This document shows, piece by piece, positions 1 to 8,491 of a DNA stretch of 35,000 bases (within the stretch, counting starts at the first letter, position 1; each line of letters begins with the position of its first letter). The stretch is from Desulfobacteraceae bacterium. GTDB lineage: Bacteria > Desulfobacterota > Desulfobacteria > Desulfobacterales > Desulfosarcinaceae. The stretch lies in NCBI GenBank assembly GCA_027068085.1, contig JAMOUQ010000026.1:1-35000 (forward strand). Reading direction: 5' to 3'. Below the pieces are notes generated by a model. The model was not told the DNA's origin and did not search any database. It was given only the letters and a program-made list of their open reading frames with translations. The position numbers were made by a program, and so were the translations under genes.

Positions 1-87
1 GTGGCCAGCCCGGCCCTGACAACGGTGGTGGACATCACCGGCCTGCTGATCTACTTCACCACCGCCAAGATATTTCTCGGGATATGA
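1..87 (+). CDS. mgtE: Magnesium transporter MgtE, C-terminal end (partial)
   Basis: An open frame enters from the left edge and stops at TGA 85-87. The 28 visible residues form one hydrophobic segment with a Thr-Thr-Val-Val-Asp-Ile-Thr-Gly core and end in Phe-Leu-Gly-Ile. This matches the last transmembrane helix of MgtE-type magnesium channels, where an acidic residue in this helix helps line the pore. Only the last helix is present, so the N-terminal and CBS domains cannot be checked. It reads in the same direction as the GntR gene, 280 bases away, so the two are probably separate transcripts. The family call is from pattern recognition of a short piece. Confidence 0.7.
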   Translation: MASPALTTVVDITGLLIYFTTAKIFLGI

Positions 88-245
88 GATTGCCGGCCTG
101 CCAACATTTTAATCAACCATGACACTCCGTTGCAGCTTGTCTTGTATCTCCGGCCCCTGTCGGCAGACAAACATGAATTACATTTTCAATTAAGTGCGTT
201 AGCACCATTTGTCAACTGCAAGTGCCCCCCGGGGCAAAAATTCGA

Positions 246-281
246 TTGACAAATATACTAATGCACTAATATATCAGTTAG
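246..281 (+). promoter_or_regulatory. Probable promoter with overlapping CTAA/TTAG operator for the GntR-dpp operon
   Basis: TTGACA at 246-251 is followed by A/T-rich candidate -10 boxes (TAATAT 267-272 with a 15-base spacer, or TATATC 270-275 with an 18-base spacer). A palindrome with CTAA at 266-269 and TTAG at 278-281 overlaps the -10 region, as expected for autorepression by the GntR protein encoded just downstream. The rest of gap 88-367 holds only a short hairpin (GTGC/GCAC, 194-205). Operator assignment is inference. Confidence 0.5.
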
Positions 282-367
282 ACAAACTCCCACTATTTCC
301 CTTGAACCGTTCGGCAGGCCGGCGAACCAAACCGGCTGTCAGCAACGCTCAAAAAGGACGGGACTTA

Positions 368-1006
368 ATGAAATCGATCAATCAATCCAATTTCCAGCTT
401 CTCAGAAGCCAGGTCTACGAACATCTGCGCAAGGAACTGATGCGCCAGAACCTAAAGCCGGGCATGCATGTCACCATCAACCAGCTGTCACAGCAGCTCA
501 ATATAAACCGTACTCCCCTGAGGGACGCTCTGCTGCAGCTGCAGGCCGAAGGGTTCATCACCTTCTTGCCTCAACGCGGGATAAGGATAAACGAACTTTC
601 GCGACAGGACCTGACCGACATCTACGAAGTTCTGGGTGCCCTGGACTCCAGAGCGCTCTTGTCCGTGTTTCCCAAGATCTCCCCCCGGCACATCGAGAAG
701 ATGAAAAAAATAAATGAAAAAATGTATGCCTCGGTTGCCAAGGACGAAAACAGCACCTACTTCAATCTGAACACATCTTTTCACAACGTCTATCTTAACC
801 TGTCACCCAACAAGCTCCTGCTCAACCAGCTTTCAATCCTGCGCCAGAGGCTTTTCGACTTCGGAACAAAAGGTTCCTGGATCGAGAAAGTCAGGCAACT
901 CAACTACGAGGAACACCTGAAACTGATCGAGTTGATCGAAAAGGGTGATGCATGCGAAGCAGCAGATTTCATAAGGGATGTCCACTGCGTCATTAACTGG
1001 GAGTAA
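368..1006 (+). CDS. GntR-family transcriptional regulator, FCD (FadR-type) subfamily
   Basis: A 212-residue DNA-binding regulator. The N-terminal ~70 residues form the GntR winged helix, with the typical Asn-Gln-Leu-Ser-Gln-Gln-Leu and Arg-Thr-Pro-Leu-Arg-Asp-Ala recognition region. The rest is an all-helical FCD domain with the expected metal/ligand histidines (in SFHNVY, EEHLKL and the final DVH). The frame stays open upstream to 209, but the ATG at 368 has a purine-rich AAAAAGGA upstream and gives the normal family length, and the 209 start would place coding sequence over the promoter-like region at 246-281. It is the first gene before the peptide-type ABC transporter (57-base gap), so it probably represses the dpp/nitrilase/aminotransferase block in response to a small carboxylate-like ligand. 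The ligand is unknown. Confidence 0.85.
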   Translation: MKSINQSNFQLLRSQVYEHLRKELMRQNLKPGMHVTINQLSQQLNINRTPLRDALLQLQAEGFITFLPQRGIRINELSRQDLTDIYEVLGALDSRALLSVFPKISPRHIEKMKKINEKMYASVAKDENSTYFNLNTSFHNVYLNLSPNKLLLNQLSILRQRLFDFGTKGSWIEKVRQLNYEEHLKLIELIEKGDACEAADFIRDVHCVINWE

Positions 1007-1063
1007 AGCAGGTCGCAACAGGTATCCTTCCTTTCTTGGAACCGAAAAATCAGGAGGGCAAAA

Positions 1064-2611
1064 ATGAAGATGCGAAGTCTAATCCTTATGGCGCTGGTAT
1101 TGCTGATGGCAACCTTGCCCATACCCGCCCGGGCTGGCCAAAAGAACATCGTCTATGCCACTTCGGCTGATGTCACCACCTGGGACCCCAGTGCATCCTA
1201 CTCCACTGAACTGACATACATGGTAAACATCTACGAGACCCTGATCCGGGTAAATCCTCCCGGCAGCAAGGAGCCCTTTTCCTACATCCTGACAACCGGG
1301 ATGCAGGCTTCCGACGACGGACTGATATACACTTTCGACCTGCGCAAGGGGGTCAAATTCCACGACGGCACTGCTTTCAACGCCGAGGCGGTCAAGCTGT
1401 CAATCGAAAGAACCAAAAAAATCGGCAAGGGGGCCGCCTTCATATGGTCCGACCTTGAAAAAATCGAGATAATCAATCCCTACAAGATCCGTTTTATCAT
1501 GAGCAAACCGGTGCCCCTGCCACAGATCGCTGCCTCGGCCTACGCCTCATACATCATCAGTCCCAGTGTAATCGACAAGGAACCGGCCTGGTTCGACGAA
1601 GGCCACGAATGCGGTACCGGCCCCTACATGCTCAAAAATTACCGGGCCGGCGAAAGCTGGATGCTGACCCGCTTCAAGGACTACTGGGGCGGCTGGGAAA
1701 AGGACCAGATCGACAATATCCTGGTCAAGATCTCCAACGACTCTCTGGTCAAGCTCAAGATGCTCCTGTCCGGCCAGGCGGCCATCGTCAACGCCGTACC
1801 TTCCGACAGCTACAAAGCGGTGCGGGACGGCAAAAAAACCAAGGTGGTCTACGGGCCGAGCTATGTAAACTACATCGTCTTTTTCAACACCGCCCGCCCC
1901 CCGCTTGACAACGTCAAGGTCCGCCGGGCCCTGGCATACGCTTTTCCCTACAAGGACATCATCAAGGTTGCCTTCGACGGCAAGGCCACCCACAGCCGGG
2001 GCATCGTGCCTAAAGGCCAGTTCGGACACGACGAGCGGGTCTTTCAGTATACTTTCGATCCCCAAAAAGCCAAGGCCCTGCTCAAGGAGGCCGGCTACGG
2101 TGGCAAGCCCCTCAAACTGGTGATGACCTACGTTGCCGGCAACCAGGCCGAAACCCGCATGGCGCCCCTGATGAAGGATCAGTTGAAGAAGATCGGGGTT
2201 GAACTGGAACTCAAGCCCCTGAGCTGGCCTGCCCAGTGGGAGCTTGGCAAGCGGGCAGAAAAAGACGGCCAGGACCTGTTCCTCCTCATGTGGTGGCCCA
2301 CCTATTCCGATCCCTATGAAACCCTGGTCTCGCTGCTGGGCACCGAGAAAAAGACCTTGTGGAATTTTGCCTACTACTCCAACCCTGAATACGACCGCCT
2401 GATCCGCAAGGCTTACGAAACAGTGGGAACCGACCGTCAGGCGGCCCTTGAAATGTATATAAAAGCCCAAAACATCATCCAGAAGGACGCCCCGGCGGTG
2501 GCCATCGCAGACGCCAAAACCGCCATTCCGGCCCTGCGCAGACTGGAAGGGATAGTTGTGAACCCGGCCTATCCGGGCGGGCTGTTTTTCTACCAAATGC
2601 GGCTGCGGTAA
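1064..2611 (+). CDS. ABC transporter substrate-binding protein, family 5 (peptide/opine/nickel type)
   Basis: A 515-residue periplasmic binding protein of the DppA/OppA family. A signal peptide is visible: Lys/Arg near the start, a Leu/Met-rich core and an Ala-Arg-Ala-Gly cleavage region near residue 25. There is no lipobox, so it should be free in the periplasm. The early TWDP segment, the FDLRKGVKFHDG stretch typical of family 5 and the long C-terminal lobe are all present, and the length is normal. A strong AGGAGG (1052-1057) sits six bases before the ATG. It heads the dppBCDF genes. The family carries di-/oligopeptides, opines, nickel chelates or sugars. The amidohydrolase, aminotransferase and aldehyde oxidoreductase downstream favour an amide- or amine-bearing substrate, but specificity cannot be read from sequence. 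Confidence 0.85.
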   Translation: MKMRSLILMALVLLMATLPIPARAGQKNIVYATSADVTTWDPSASYSTELTYMVNIYETLIRVNPPGSKEPFSYILTTGMQASDDGLIYTFDLRKGVKFHDGTAFNAEAVKLSIERTKKIGKGAAFIWSDLEKIEIINPYKIRFIMSKPVPLPQIAASAYASYIISPSVIDKEPAWFDEGHECGTGPYMLKNYRAGESWMLTRFKDYWGGWEKDQIDNILVKISNDSLVKLKMLLSGQAAIVNAVPSDSYKAVRDGKKTKVVYGPSYVNYIVFFNTARPPLDNVKVRRALAYAFPYKDIIKVAFDGKATHSRGIVPKGQFGHDERVFQYTFDPQKAKALLKEAGYGGKPLKLVMTYVAGNQAETRMAPLMKDQLKKIGVELELKPLSWPAQWELGKRAEKDGQDLFLLMWWPTYSDPYETLVSLLGTEKKTLWNFAYYSNPEYDRLIRKAYETVGTDRQAALEMYIKAQNIIQKDAPAVAIADAKTAIPALRRLEGIVVNPAYPGGLFFYQMRLR

Positions 2612-2639
2612 CCATGGACAATATCGGCTGGACGACAGA

Positions 2640-3650
2640 ATGCTTCCTTTTCTGATCAGACGCCTGGCAGGACTGGTATTTCTGCTGCTGATCCTGACCA
2701 TGCTCGTGTTCGGGCTTTCCCGGGCCCTGCCCGGAGACGTGGCCGCCATGTATGTCGGGCTCAAGGCCAAGCCGGAACAGATCCAAAAAGCCCGGCTGGA
2801 GCTGGGCCTGGACAAGCCGGTCCATGTCCAGTACCTGCGCTACATGGGCCGGCTGTTGAAGGGCGACCTGGGCATATCCCTGCGCACCCACCGCCCGGTG
2901 GCCCGGGACCTGAAGGAAAAGCTGCCCCTTTCCCTGGAGATCGTCCTGCTTGCCCTGCTGATATCCATTGCCTTGGGCCTTCCCATGGGGGTGGTCGCGG
3001 CCTTTAAAAGGGACACCTGGATCGACTCGGCGGTCAACATGATCGGCTCGGCGGCCGTCAGCCTGCCGATCTTCTTCCTGGCCCTGCTGTTGCAGCTGGT
3101 TTTCTTCAACTGGCTGGGCTGGTTCCCCCTCCAGGGCAGGATAAGCACCATGATGGAATTCAGGGACCCGCTGCCGGCCGTCACCCGCTTCGGGCTGATC
3201 GACGCCCTGCTGGCCGGTGATCTGGAATACATGGCCGACATGGCCTGGCACATGTTCCTTCCGGTGGTCTCCCTGGCATCCATCCCTCTGGGTCTGGTGG
3301 CCAGGCTCTCCCGTTCATCGCTGCTGGAGGTCATGCAGGCCGACTACATCATGGCGGCCAGGGCTTCGGGGGTCGGCGAAACAGTCCTGTTTTTCAGATA
3401 CGGCCTGCGCAACGCCTTGTCGCCGGTGCTGTCCATCATGGGGCTGTCCATGGCCCTGATGCTGCTCAATACCTTCTATGTGGAACAGATCTTCAACTAC
3501 CCGGGCATAGGCTACTGGGCCCTGGCATCGATCTTCAGCCTGGACTACCCGGTCCTGGTGGCCATAACCCTGGTGCTGGGAGCCATCTACGTCCTTTCCA
3601 ACACCATCATAGACGTACTGCGAAGATGGGTCGATCCCAGGATAAAATGA
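2640..3650 (+). CDS. dppB: ABC transporter permease, DppB/OppB type
   Basis: A 336-residue inner-membrane permease with the DppB layout: an N-terminal helix, a periplasmic stretch containing the family LGLDKP(V)HVQY segment, then five more helices. The EAA loop that docks on the ATPase is visible as YIMAARASGVGE (about residues 236-247), and the C-terminus ends in WVDPRIK, typical of the family. The gene starts 28 bases after the binding protein. An earlier ATG at 2613 opens only a short dead frame. Its stop codon overlaps the start of dppC in an ATGA, a sign of translational coupling. Confidence 0.9.
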   Translation: MLPFLIRRLAGLVFLLLILTMLVFGLSRALPGDVAAMYVGLKAKPEQIQKARLELGLDKPVHVQYLRYMGRLLKGDLGISLRTHRPVARDLKEKLPLSLEIVLLALLISIALGLPMGVVAAFKRDTWIDSAVNMIGSAAVSLPIFFLALLLQLVFFNWLGWFPLQGRISTMMEFRDPLPAVTRFGLIDALLAGDLEYMADMAWHMFLPVVSLASIPLGLVARLSRSSLLEVMQADYIMAARASGVGETVLFFRYGLRNALSPVLSIMGLSMALMLLNTFYVEQIFNYPGIGYWALASIFSLDYPVLVAITLVLGAIYVLSNTIIDVLRRWVDPRIK

Positions 3651-4543
3651 CCATGAAAGACGAGTTGAAATACAAGCACCTGGCAGAACAGGCGGCCAGG
3701 GAACACCGGCGGGAAAGGAAAATTCGGACCATCGCTTTCCTGAAGCGCAAGAGTGCCGCAGCCGCCCTGCTGGTGCTGGTCCTGATCACCCTGGCGGCCG
3801 TCTTCGCCCCGCTGGTGGCCCCCTACCCCGACCAGGGCAAGGGGGCGGTCAACCTGGGCGAGCGCCTGCAGCCTCTGTCCGGCAAGCACCTGCTGGGCAC
3901 CGACACCTTCGGCCGGGACATTCTCAGCCGGCTCGTATACGGAGCCCGGGTCTCTATCTTCGGCGGACTTTTCATCGTCTGCGCGGCAGCCCTGATCGGG
4001 GTGCCCCTGGGGCTGTGGGCCGGCTACAGCGAAGGGGCGCCCGGGGTGGTGATCTCCCGGATCGGCGAAATCCTGATCTCGTTTCCGGCTGTTCTGATAG
4101 CCATCGCCATCACCACCGTCATCGGCGCCGGCCTGACCTCGGCGGTCATCGCCCTGATCATCCCATGGTGGCCCTGGTACGCCCGGATCATCCAGGGCGA
4201 AGTGCTGCGGCTCAAAAGGATGCTCTTTGTAGAGGCGGCCCAGATGCTGGGCTACGGAAAAAGCTACATCCTGTTTCGCCATCTTTTGCCCAACATCATG
4301 CGCACCGTGATGGTGATGATGCTGCTGGACTTCGGCCCGGCCATAATCTCCATCGGGCTGCTTGGATTCCTGGGCCTGGGCACCCAGCCGCCCAACGCCG
4401 ACTGGGGGCTGATGGTCTGGGAAGGGGCCCCCAACCTGATGCAACAGCCGTGGATAGCAATCAGTCCCGGCGCGGCGATGTTCATCCTGGTTATGGCCTT
4501 CAACATCTTCGGCGACAATCTCCAGGATTACCTGGACGGATAG
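3647..4543 (+). CDS. dppC: ABC transporter permease, DppC/OppC type
   Basis: A 298-residue inner-membrane permease pairing with DppB. After a charged cytoplasmic N-terminus come a first helix (VLVLITLAAVFAPLVAPY) and the hallmark HLLGTDTFGRDILSRLVYGARVS segment of DppC/OppC proteins; five further helices and the EAA loop VEAAQMLGYGK follow. It ends with FNIFGDNLQDYLDG, the standard family C-terminus (usually DxLRDxLDP). I chose the ATG at 3647 because it overlaps the dppB stop as ATGA. An in-frame ATG at 3626 lies inside dppB and one at 3653 is also possible. Confidence 0.9.
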   Translation: MTMKDELKYKHLAEQAAREHRRERKIRTIAFLKRKSAAAALLVLVLITLAAVFAPLVAPYPDQGKGAVNLGERLQPLSGKHLLGTDTFGRDILSRLVYGARVSIFGGLFIVCAAALIGVPLGLWAGYSEGAPGVVISRIGEILISFPAVLIAIAITTVIGAGLTSAVIALIIPWWPWYARIIQGEVLRLKRMLFVEAAQMLGYGKSYILFRHLLPNIMRTVMVMMLLDFGPAIISIGLLGFLGLGTQPPNADWGLMVWEGAPNLMQQPWIAISPGAAMFILVMAFNIFGDNLQDYLDG

Positions 4544-4584
4544 AGACGGTCCGGCGTGCCGGCCCCGGAAGGTTGGAAACTGTT

Positions 4585-5628
4585 TTGAGCGTCAAGCAAA
4601 AAGAAAAACCGATCCTGGAAGTAAAAGACCTGGTGGCCGAATTCACCACGGCTGCCGGCAGACTGCGAATCCTGGACGGAATAGATTTTTCTCTCTTTCC
4701 GGCCGAGATACTGGCCCTGGTGGGAGAGACCGGTTGCGGCAAGAGCGTGACCGCCAAGTCGATAATGAACCTGCTTGCCGAACAGGTCTGCAAGCGCCGC
4801 GGTAAGGTGATGATGGACGGGGTCAACCTGCTGGATCTGTCCAAGAAGCAGATGCGTAGCTACCTGGGCCGCAGGATCAGCATGATCTTTCAAAACCCCA
4901 TCGCCAGTATCAACCCGGTCTTTACCCTGGGAGAGCAGATCCGCCGCCTTGTCAGGATACACATGGCCGGCGAAATCACCAGAGTCAAGTCAGAGCTTGG
5001 CTGCACCACTGCCGCGGCCATAGACCGGCTGGCGGCCGCAAACCTGGAAAAGGTCGGCCTGACCGACGTCGACCAGCTTATGAGAGCCTATGCTCATCAG
5101 ATAAGCGGGGGCATGGCACAGCGTTACCGGATCGCCACAGCCGTGCTGGGCAACCCGGACGTGCTGATAGCCGACGAGGCCACCTCGGCCCTTGACGTCA
5201 CCGTCCAGGCCCACATCCTGCGGCTGCTGAAAAGGCTGAGTGCAGAAAAAAACACGGCCATCATCTTCATCACCCATGACCTGGGGATCGCCGCTCAGCT
5301 CTGCCAGCAGGTGGCGGTTATGTACTCTGGCAGAATCGTGGAGGTCGCTCCGACCGCCGAACTTTTCAAAAACCCCCTCCATCCCTATACCCGCGGACTT
5401 CTGAAGGCCGTGCCCCAACTGTCCCGCAAAACCGGGCTGGAACATATTCCGGGAACCATACCCGATTTGCGCAATCCTCCTTCCGGCTGCCGTTTCCATC
5501 CCCGCTGCCGGCAGGCAATGGAAAGGTGCCGCCGGCTGCGCCCGCCCCTGGTGGAAACGAAAAGCCACCAGGTATGCTGCCACCTCTACGATGCCGGCAA
5601 CAAGGAGGCAGCATGGGCGAAGTCCTGA
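4585..5628 (+). CDS. dppD: ABC transporter ATP-binding protein, DppD/OppD type
   Basis: A 347-residue cytoplasmic ATPase. Walker A is GETGCGKS, the signature is SGGMAQR (Met where most have Gln) and Walker B is VLIADEATSALD, followed by the H-loop ITHD. The C-terminus carries the oligopeptide-transporter extension GCRFHPRC with further cysteines, a motif linked to an iron-sulfur or metal site in some Opp/Dpp ATPases. There is no ATG near the N-terminus: the open frame runs back into dppC, and the first plausible start is TTG 4585 with GGAAGG at 4567-4572 (12-base spacing, somewhat long). A TTG at 4573 is less likely because it abuts the ribosome site. The 3' end overlaps dppF by 16 bases. Confidence 0.85.
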   Translation: MSVKQKEKPILEVKDLVAEFTTAAGRLRILDGIDFSLFPAEILALVGETGCGKSVTAKSIMNLLAEQVCKRRGKVMMDGVNLLDLSKKQMRSYLGRRISMIFQNPIASINPVFTLGEQIRRLVRIHMAGEITRVKSELGCTTAAAIDRLAAANLEKVGLTDVDQLMRAYAHQISGGMAQRYRIATAVLGNPDVLIADEATSALDVTVQAHILRLLKRLSAEKNTAIIFITHDLGIAAQLCQQVAVMYSGRIVEVAPTAELFKNPLHPYTRGLLKAVPQLSRKTGLEHIPGTIPDLRNPPSGCRFHPRCRQAMERCRRLRPPLVETKSHQVCCHLYDAGNKEAAWAKS

Positions 5629-6611
5629 TAAGAACCCAAAGTCTCAGGACCTGGTTTCCAAAGCGCAAGTCTTTGCTGGGAAAGCCCGGGGCCTGGCTCA
5701 AAGCGGTGGACGACGTCAGCCTGACCATCTACCGGGGAGAGTGCCTGGGACTGGCAGGAGAATCCGGCTGCGGGAAAAGCACCCTGGGAAGGACCATCCT
5801 CCAGCTGGTCAAGCCCAGGTCAGGCTCGGTGCGGTTTGACGGCACAGCCCTTCGGAATCTGGACTTCAGGCAACTGCAACCCTTCCGGCCGCGGATGCAG
5901 ATGGTCTTCCAGGATCCCAGGTCTTCTCTCAATCCGAAAATGACCATGCTCAAGATCCTGGCCGAGGCCATCCGGGCCAACCCGGACCACGACGGTGATT
6001 CTATCCTCGACCAGGCCGTGGAACTGGCCGACATGGTGGACCTGCGTCCGGAGCACCTTTTCCGCTACCCCCACGAGTTCAGCGGGGGCCAGCAGCAGAG
6101 GATCTGCATCGCCCGGGCCCTTGCCACCTGCCCGGATTTCATCGTCTTCGACGAATCGACCAGCGCCCTGGACGTCTCCGTTCAGGCCCAGATCCTCAAC
6201 CTGATAAAACGGCTGAAGCAAAGGCTCGGGCTGACCTATCTTTTCATCAGCCACGACCTGAACGTACTGGCCCAGGTATGCGAAAGGATAGCGGTAATGT
6301 ACGCCGGCCAGATCGTTGAAATCCAGGAATCCGGGCGTCTGTTTTCAAGTCCCGGGCATCCTTACACCAGGGGATTGCGGGATGCGGTACCAATTGCCGA
6401 CCCGGAAGCTAAGCAGACCTTCGTTTCCATCAAAGGCGAGGTGCCCAGCCTCGTCGATCCGCCGGCCGGCTGCCGTTTCCATCCCCGCTGCGATTTTGCA
6501 GACCGGCTGTGCGCCACCCGGGTTCCGGAACTGCAACGCCTGGAAAGACACCGGAGCTGGATTCGTTGCCACCGCTACCGGCAACTGAACTTCAACCAGG
6601 AAAGGAGGTGA
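5613..6611 (+). CDS. dppF: ABC transporter ATP-binding protein, DppF/OppF type
   Basis: A 332-residue second ATPase of the Dpp/Opp transporter. Walker A GESGCGKST, signature FSGGQQQRICIARAL, Walker B FIVFDESTSALD and H-loop SHD are intact. The C-terminal extension GCRFHPRCDFADRLC repeats the cysteine motif seen in DppD. The start ATG at 5613 lies within the end of dppD and is preceded by AAGGAGG, so the two ATPases are probably translated in a coupled way at equal level. The frame stays open upstream to 5526, but that stretch is only the overlapping end of dppD. It is the last gene of the transporter; a hairpin follows at 6629-6671. Confidence 0.9.
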   Translation: MGEVLIRTQSLRTWFPKRKSLLGKPGAWLKAVDDVSLTIYRGECLGLAGESGCGKSTLGRTILQLVKPRSGSVRFDGTALRNLDFRQLQPFRPRMQMVFQDPRSSLNPKMTMLKILAEAIRANPDHDGDSILDQAVELADMVDLRPEHLFRYPHEFSGGQQQRICIARALATCPDFIVFDESTSALDVSVQAQILNLIKRLKQRLGLTYLFISHDLNVLAQVCERIAVMYAGQIVEIQESGRLFSSPGHPYTRGLRDAVPIADPEAKQTFVSIKGEVPSLVDPPAGCRFHPRCDFADRLCATRVPELQRLERHRSWIRCHRYRQLNFNQERR

Positions 6612-6628
6612 GCGCGGCGGACACGGAA

Positions 6629-6671
6629 AAGCCAGACACGAAGGACTGTGGCAGGTCGGTGTGTCTGGCTT
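6629..6671 (+). terminator. Hairpin after dppF (terminator-like, no U tract)
   Basis: Perfect 11-base arms AAGCCAGACAC (6629-6639) and GTGTCTGGCTT (6661-6671) enclose a 21-base loop. No run of T follows, so it may be an RNA-stabilising or attenuating hairpin rather than a full terminator. The rest of the gap to the porin gene (6672-6814) shows only the porin ribosome site (GAAGGAG). Confidence 0.5.
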
Positions 6672-6814
6672 GGGGAAAACCCGAGAGGCGCTCTGGCACC
6701 CTCAAGTCAATGAAAACGGTACCCTGGTTTGCCAGGGGTGTCAAGGCGCACGCAAGGGTTGTCATCGTCAATTTAACCTGTCTGTAACCACAACAGAACC
6801 GCGAAGGAGAAACG

Positions 6815-7918
6815 ATGAGAAACTTGGTCAAAGCTTTGGCACTCGGTCTGGTATTGAGCCTGATGGCAGGCAGCGCTTACTGCGCTCAATGGCAGTTCTA
6901 CGGCAAGGTCAAAATGCAGGCCTTCATGTACGACTCCAGCAAGGAGAGAAAAGATTTTCTCAATTATCTGGGAACGAGCGATCCTTACGACAACCTGCAA
7001 TTCAAGCTGGATCCCTACAACAGCCGCATCGGAGCCTGGGTGAGCAACGACGACATAACCGGAGTCTTCGAGCTGCGACCCTACAGCCAGGACGTAATGC
7101 GGATGCTCTACGGCACCTGGGATTTCGGCGCCGGTGAACTTCTCATCGGCAAGGCTTATACCCCCCTTAACATGTTCTACAGCCAGGCGGCTGCCGAAGA
7201 CGACAACAACATGTTCGATTACGGCGCCCTCTGGGAGCTGCGGCATCCCATGATCCAGGTCAAGTTAAAGGGCCTGACCCTTGCCCTGATACAGCCGGGC
7301 GACGAGGTCAGCTCCTTTTACTCCCGGGCGACCTGGGCCTTTGAAAACGGAACCATCGAGACCACCTGGCCCAAGATCGAAGCCAAGTACACCCAGGAAT
7401 TCGGCCCGGCCAGGATCGATCTCTACGGAGGTTACAACACCTACGACTTCAAGCTCAGCTCGGTTGACAAAACCGTCAGCATCGATTCCTACGTGCTGGG
7501 GGCCGGCCTGACCCTTACCTTCAACGACTTCAAGGTGTCCGGGGCGACCTACTACGCCATCAACGCCGGTCCCATGGGTCTGTTCCAGTCGGTCAACTAC
7601 AGTAACCCCGAACTGGACGCCAACAACGAGGTACTGGACAATAAGAGCTTCGGCTGGCTGGCAGTGGCATCCTACATCATAAACGACACCTTCCGCCTGG
7701 AAGCCGGTTACAGTTCGCTGACCACCGAGATCGACGACGACGCCGCCTGGTCAAAAAAAGACGAGACCGAGGCCTACTACTTCCAGGTCCGGATCTCCGT
7801 TCTCGACAACTTCTTCATCGTGCCGGAAGTCGGCAAGATCGATTACAAGACCGACTACCTGGGAACCGACACCGGTGACAAGACCTATTGGGGAGCCAAA
7901 TTCGAAATCAACTTCTAG
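6815..7918 (+). CDS. Outer-membrane beta-barrel (porin-like) protein
   Basis: A 367-residue exported protein. The signal peptide is clear (Arg-Asn-Leu-Val-Lys, a hydrophobic core, cleavage after Ala-Tyr-Cys-Ala). The mature part alternates short amphipathic strands rich in Tyr, Phe and Trp with Asp/Asn/Gly turns. It begins with WQFYGKVKMQAFMY, a typical first porin strand, and ends in Phe (EINF), the outer-membrane assembly signal. Length fits a 16-strand general porin, and the opening strand resembles OprD- or OmpC-type barrels, but I cannot name a family. Placed between the dpp transporter and the catabolic enzymes, it may give the imported substrate passage through the outer membrane. That role is inferred from position only. 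Confidence 0.75.
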   Translation: MRNLVKALALGLVLSLMAGSAYCAQWQFYGKVKMQAFMYDSSKERKDFLNYLGTSDPYDNLQFKLDPYNSRIGAWVSNDDITGVFELRPYSQDVMRMLYGTWDFGAGELLIGKAYTPLNMFYSQAAAEDDNNMFDYGALWELRHPMIQVKLKGLTLALIQPGDEVSSFYSRATWAFENGTIETTWPKIEAKYTQEFGPARIDLYGGYNTYDFKLSSVDKTVSIDSYVLGAGLTLTFNDFKVSGATYYAINAGPMGLFQSVNYSNPELDANNEVLDNKSFGWLAVASYIINDTFRLEAGYSSLTTEIDDDAAWSKKDETEAYYFQVRISVLDNFFIVPEVGKIDYKTDYLGTDTGDKTYWGAKFEINF

Positions 7919-7956
7919 TATTGTTGAAAGGAAATTCTGTCCAAAGGAGGTTAACC

Positions 7957-8430
7957 ATGCGTAAATTACTACTGATACTGGCAGCCTTCAGCCTCGTCGG
8001 CCTTGGCTGTGCGGCCCGGCAGGCTGCAACACCGGCGGCCGGCACCACCCAGGGCCAGTCAGACCCCGACCGCCAGGCCATAGAGCAGCTCTGCCTGAAC
8101 TACGCCAGGGGGATGAACGATCGTGATGCCCGGCTGATCCTTTCCATGTTCGCCGACGACGGCAAGTTCATCACCCGCATCAACGGCGCCAACCAGACGG
8201 TTACCAAGCGGAAATACGCCCAGTTATGTCCCAGCAAGTTCGCCTACTGGAACAAGATCGGCCTGCAGGCCAAACCCACGGTGAAGAATATCGTGATCAA
8301 CGGCGACCGGGCCGAGGGCAGTATGAGGATGAAATATTCCGGTCCGGGCTGGAGTTCGGTCGAAAACTACGCCCTGAAGTTCGAAAAGCGCAACGGCAAG
8401 TGGATCATAACCTCGATCCAGGACGAGTAG
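7957..8430 (+). CDS. Small lipoprotein with NTF2/SnoaL-like fold
   Basis: A 157-residue lipoprotein. The lipobox Leu-Gly-Cys places the lipidated cysteine at residue 18. An Ala/Thr/Gln linker follows, then an NTF2-like (DUF4440/SnoaL) domain: DRQAIEQLCLNYARGMNDRDARLILSMFADDGKFIT opens it and GKWIITSIQDE closes it, both typical of the fold. I see no catalytic residues of a known enzyme of the fold, so it may bind a ligand or a partner. The start ATG follows AAAGGAGG directly downstream of the porin (38-base gap), and co-transcription is likely. A hairpin follows at 8444-8466. The longer open frame that begins inside the porin gene is not used. Confidence 0.75.
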   Translation: MRKLLLILAAFSLVGLGCAARQAATPAAGTTQGQSDPDRQAIEQLCLNYARGMNDRDARLILSMFADDGKFITRINGANQTVTKRKYAQLCPSKFAYWNKIGLQAKPTVKNIVINGDRAEGSMRMKYSGPGWSSVENYALKFEKRNGKWIITSIQDE

Positions 8431-8443
8431 GAGAATAAAGACC

Positions 8444-8466
8444 GGCCCGCGCACTTTGCACGGGCC
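8444..8466 (+). terminator. Hairpin after the lipoprotein gene
   Basis: GGCCCGCGC (8444-8452) pairs with GCACGGGCC (8458-8466), with one mismatch and a 5-base loop. No U tract follows. It separates the porin/lipoprotein pair from the amidohydrolase gene and may be a weak terminator or an mRNA-stability element. Confidence 0.45.
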
Positions 8467-8491
8467 TCAACCATTGCCACAAGGGAAGCTT

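Noticed and set aside
4015-4584. N-terminal extension of the dppD frame back into dppC
   Set aside because: Product is Arg/Gly/His-rich without homology; normal DppD length is reached from the TTG at 4585.
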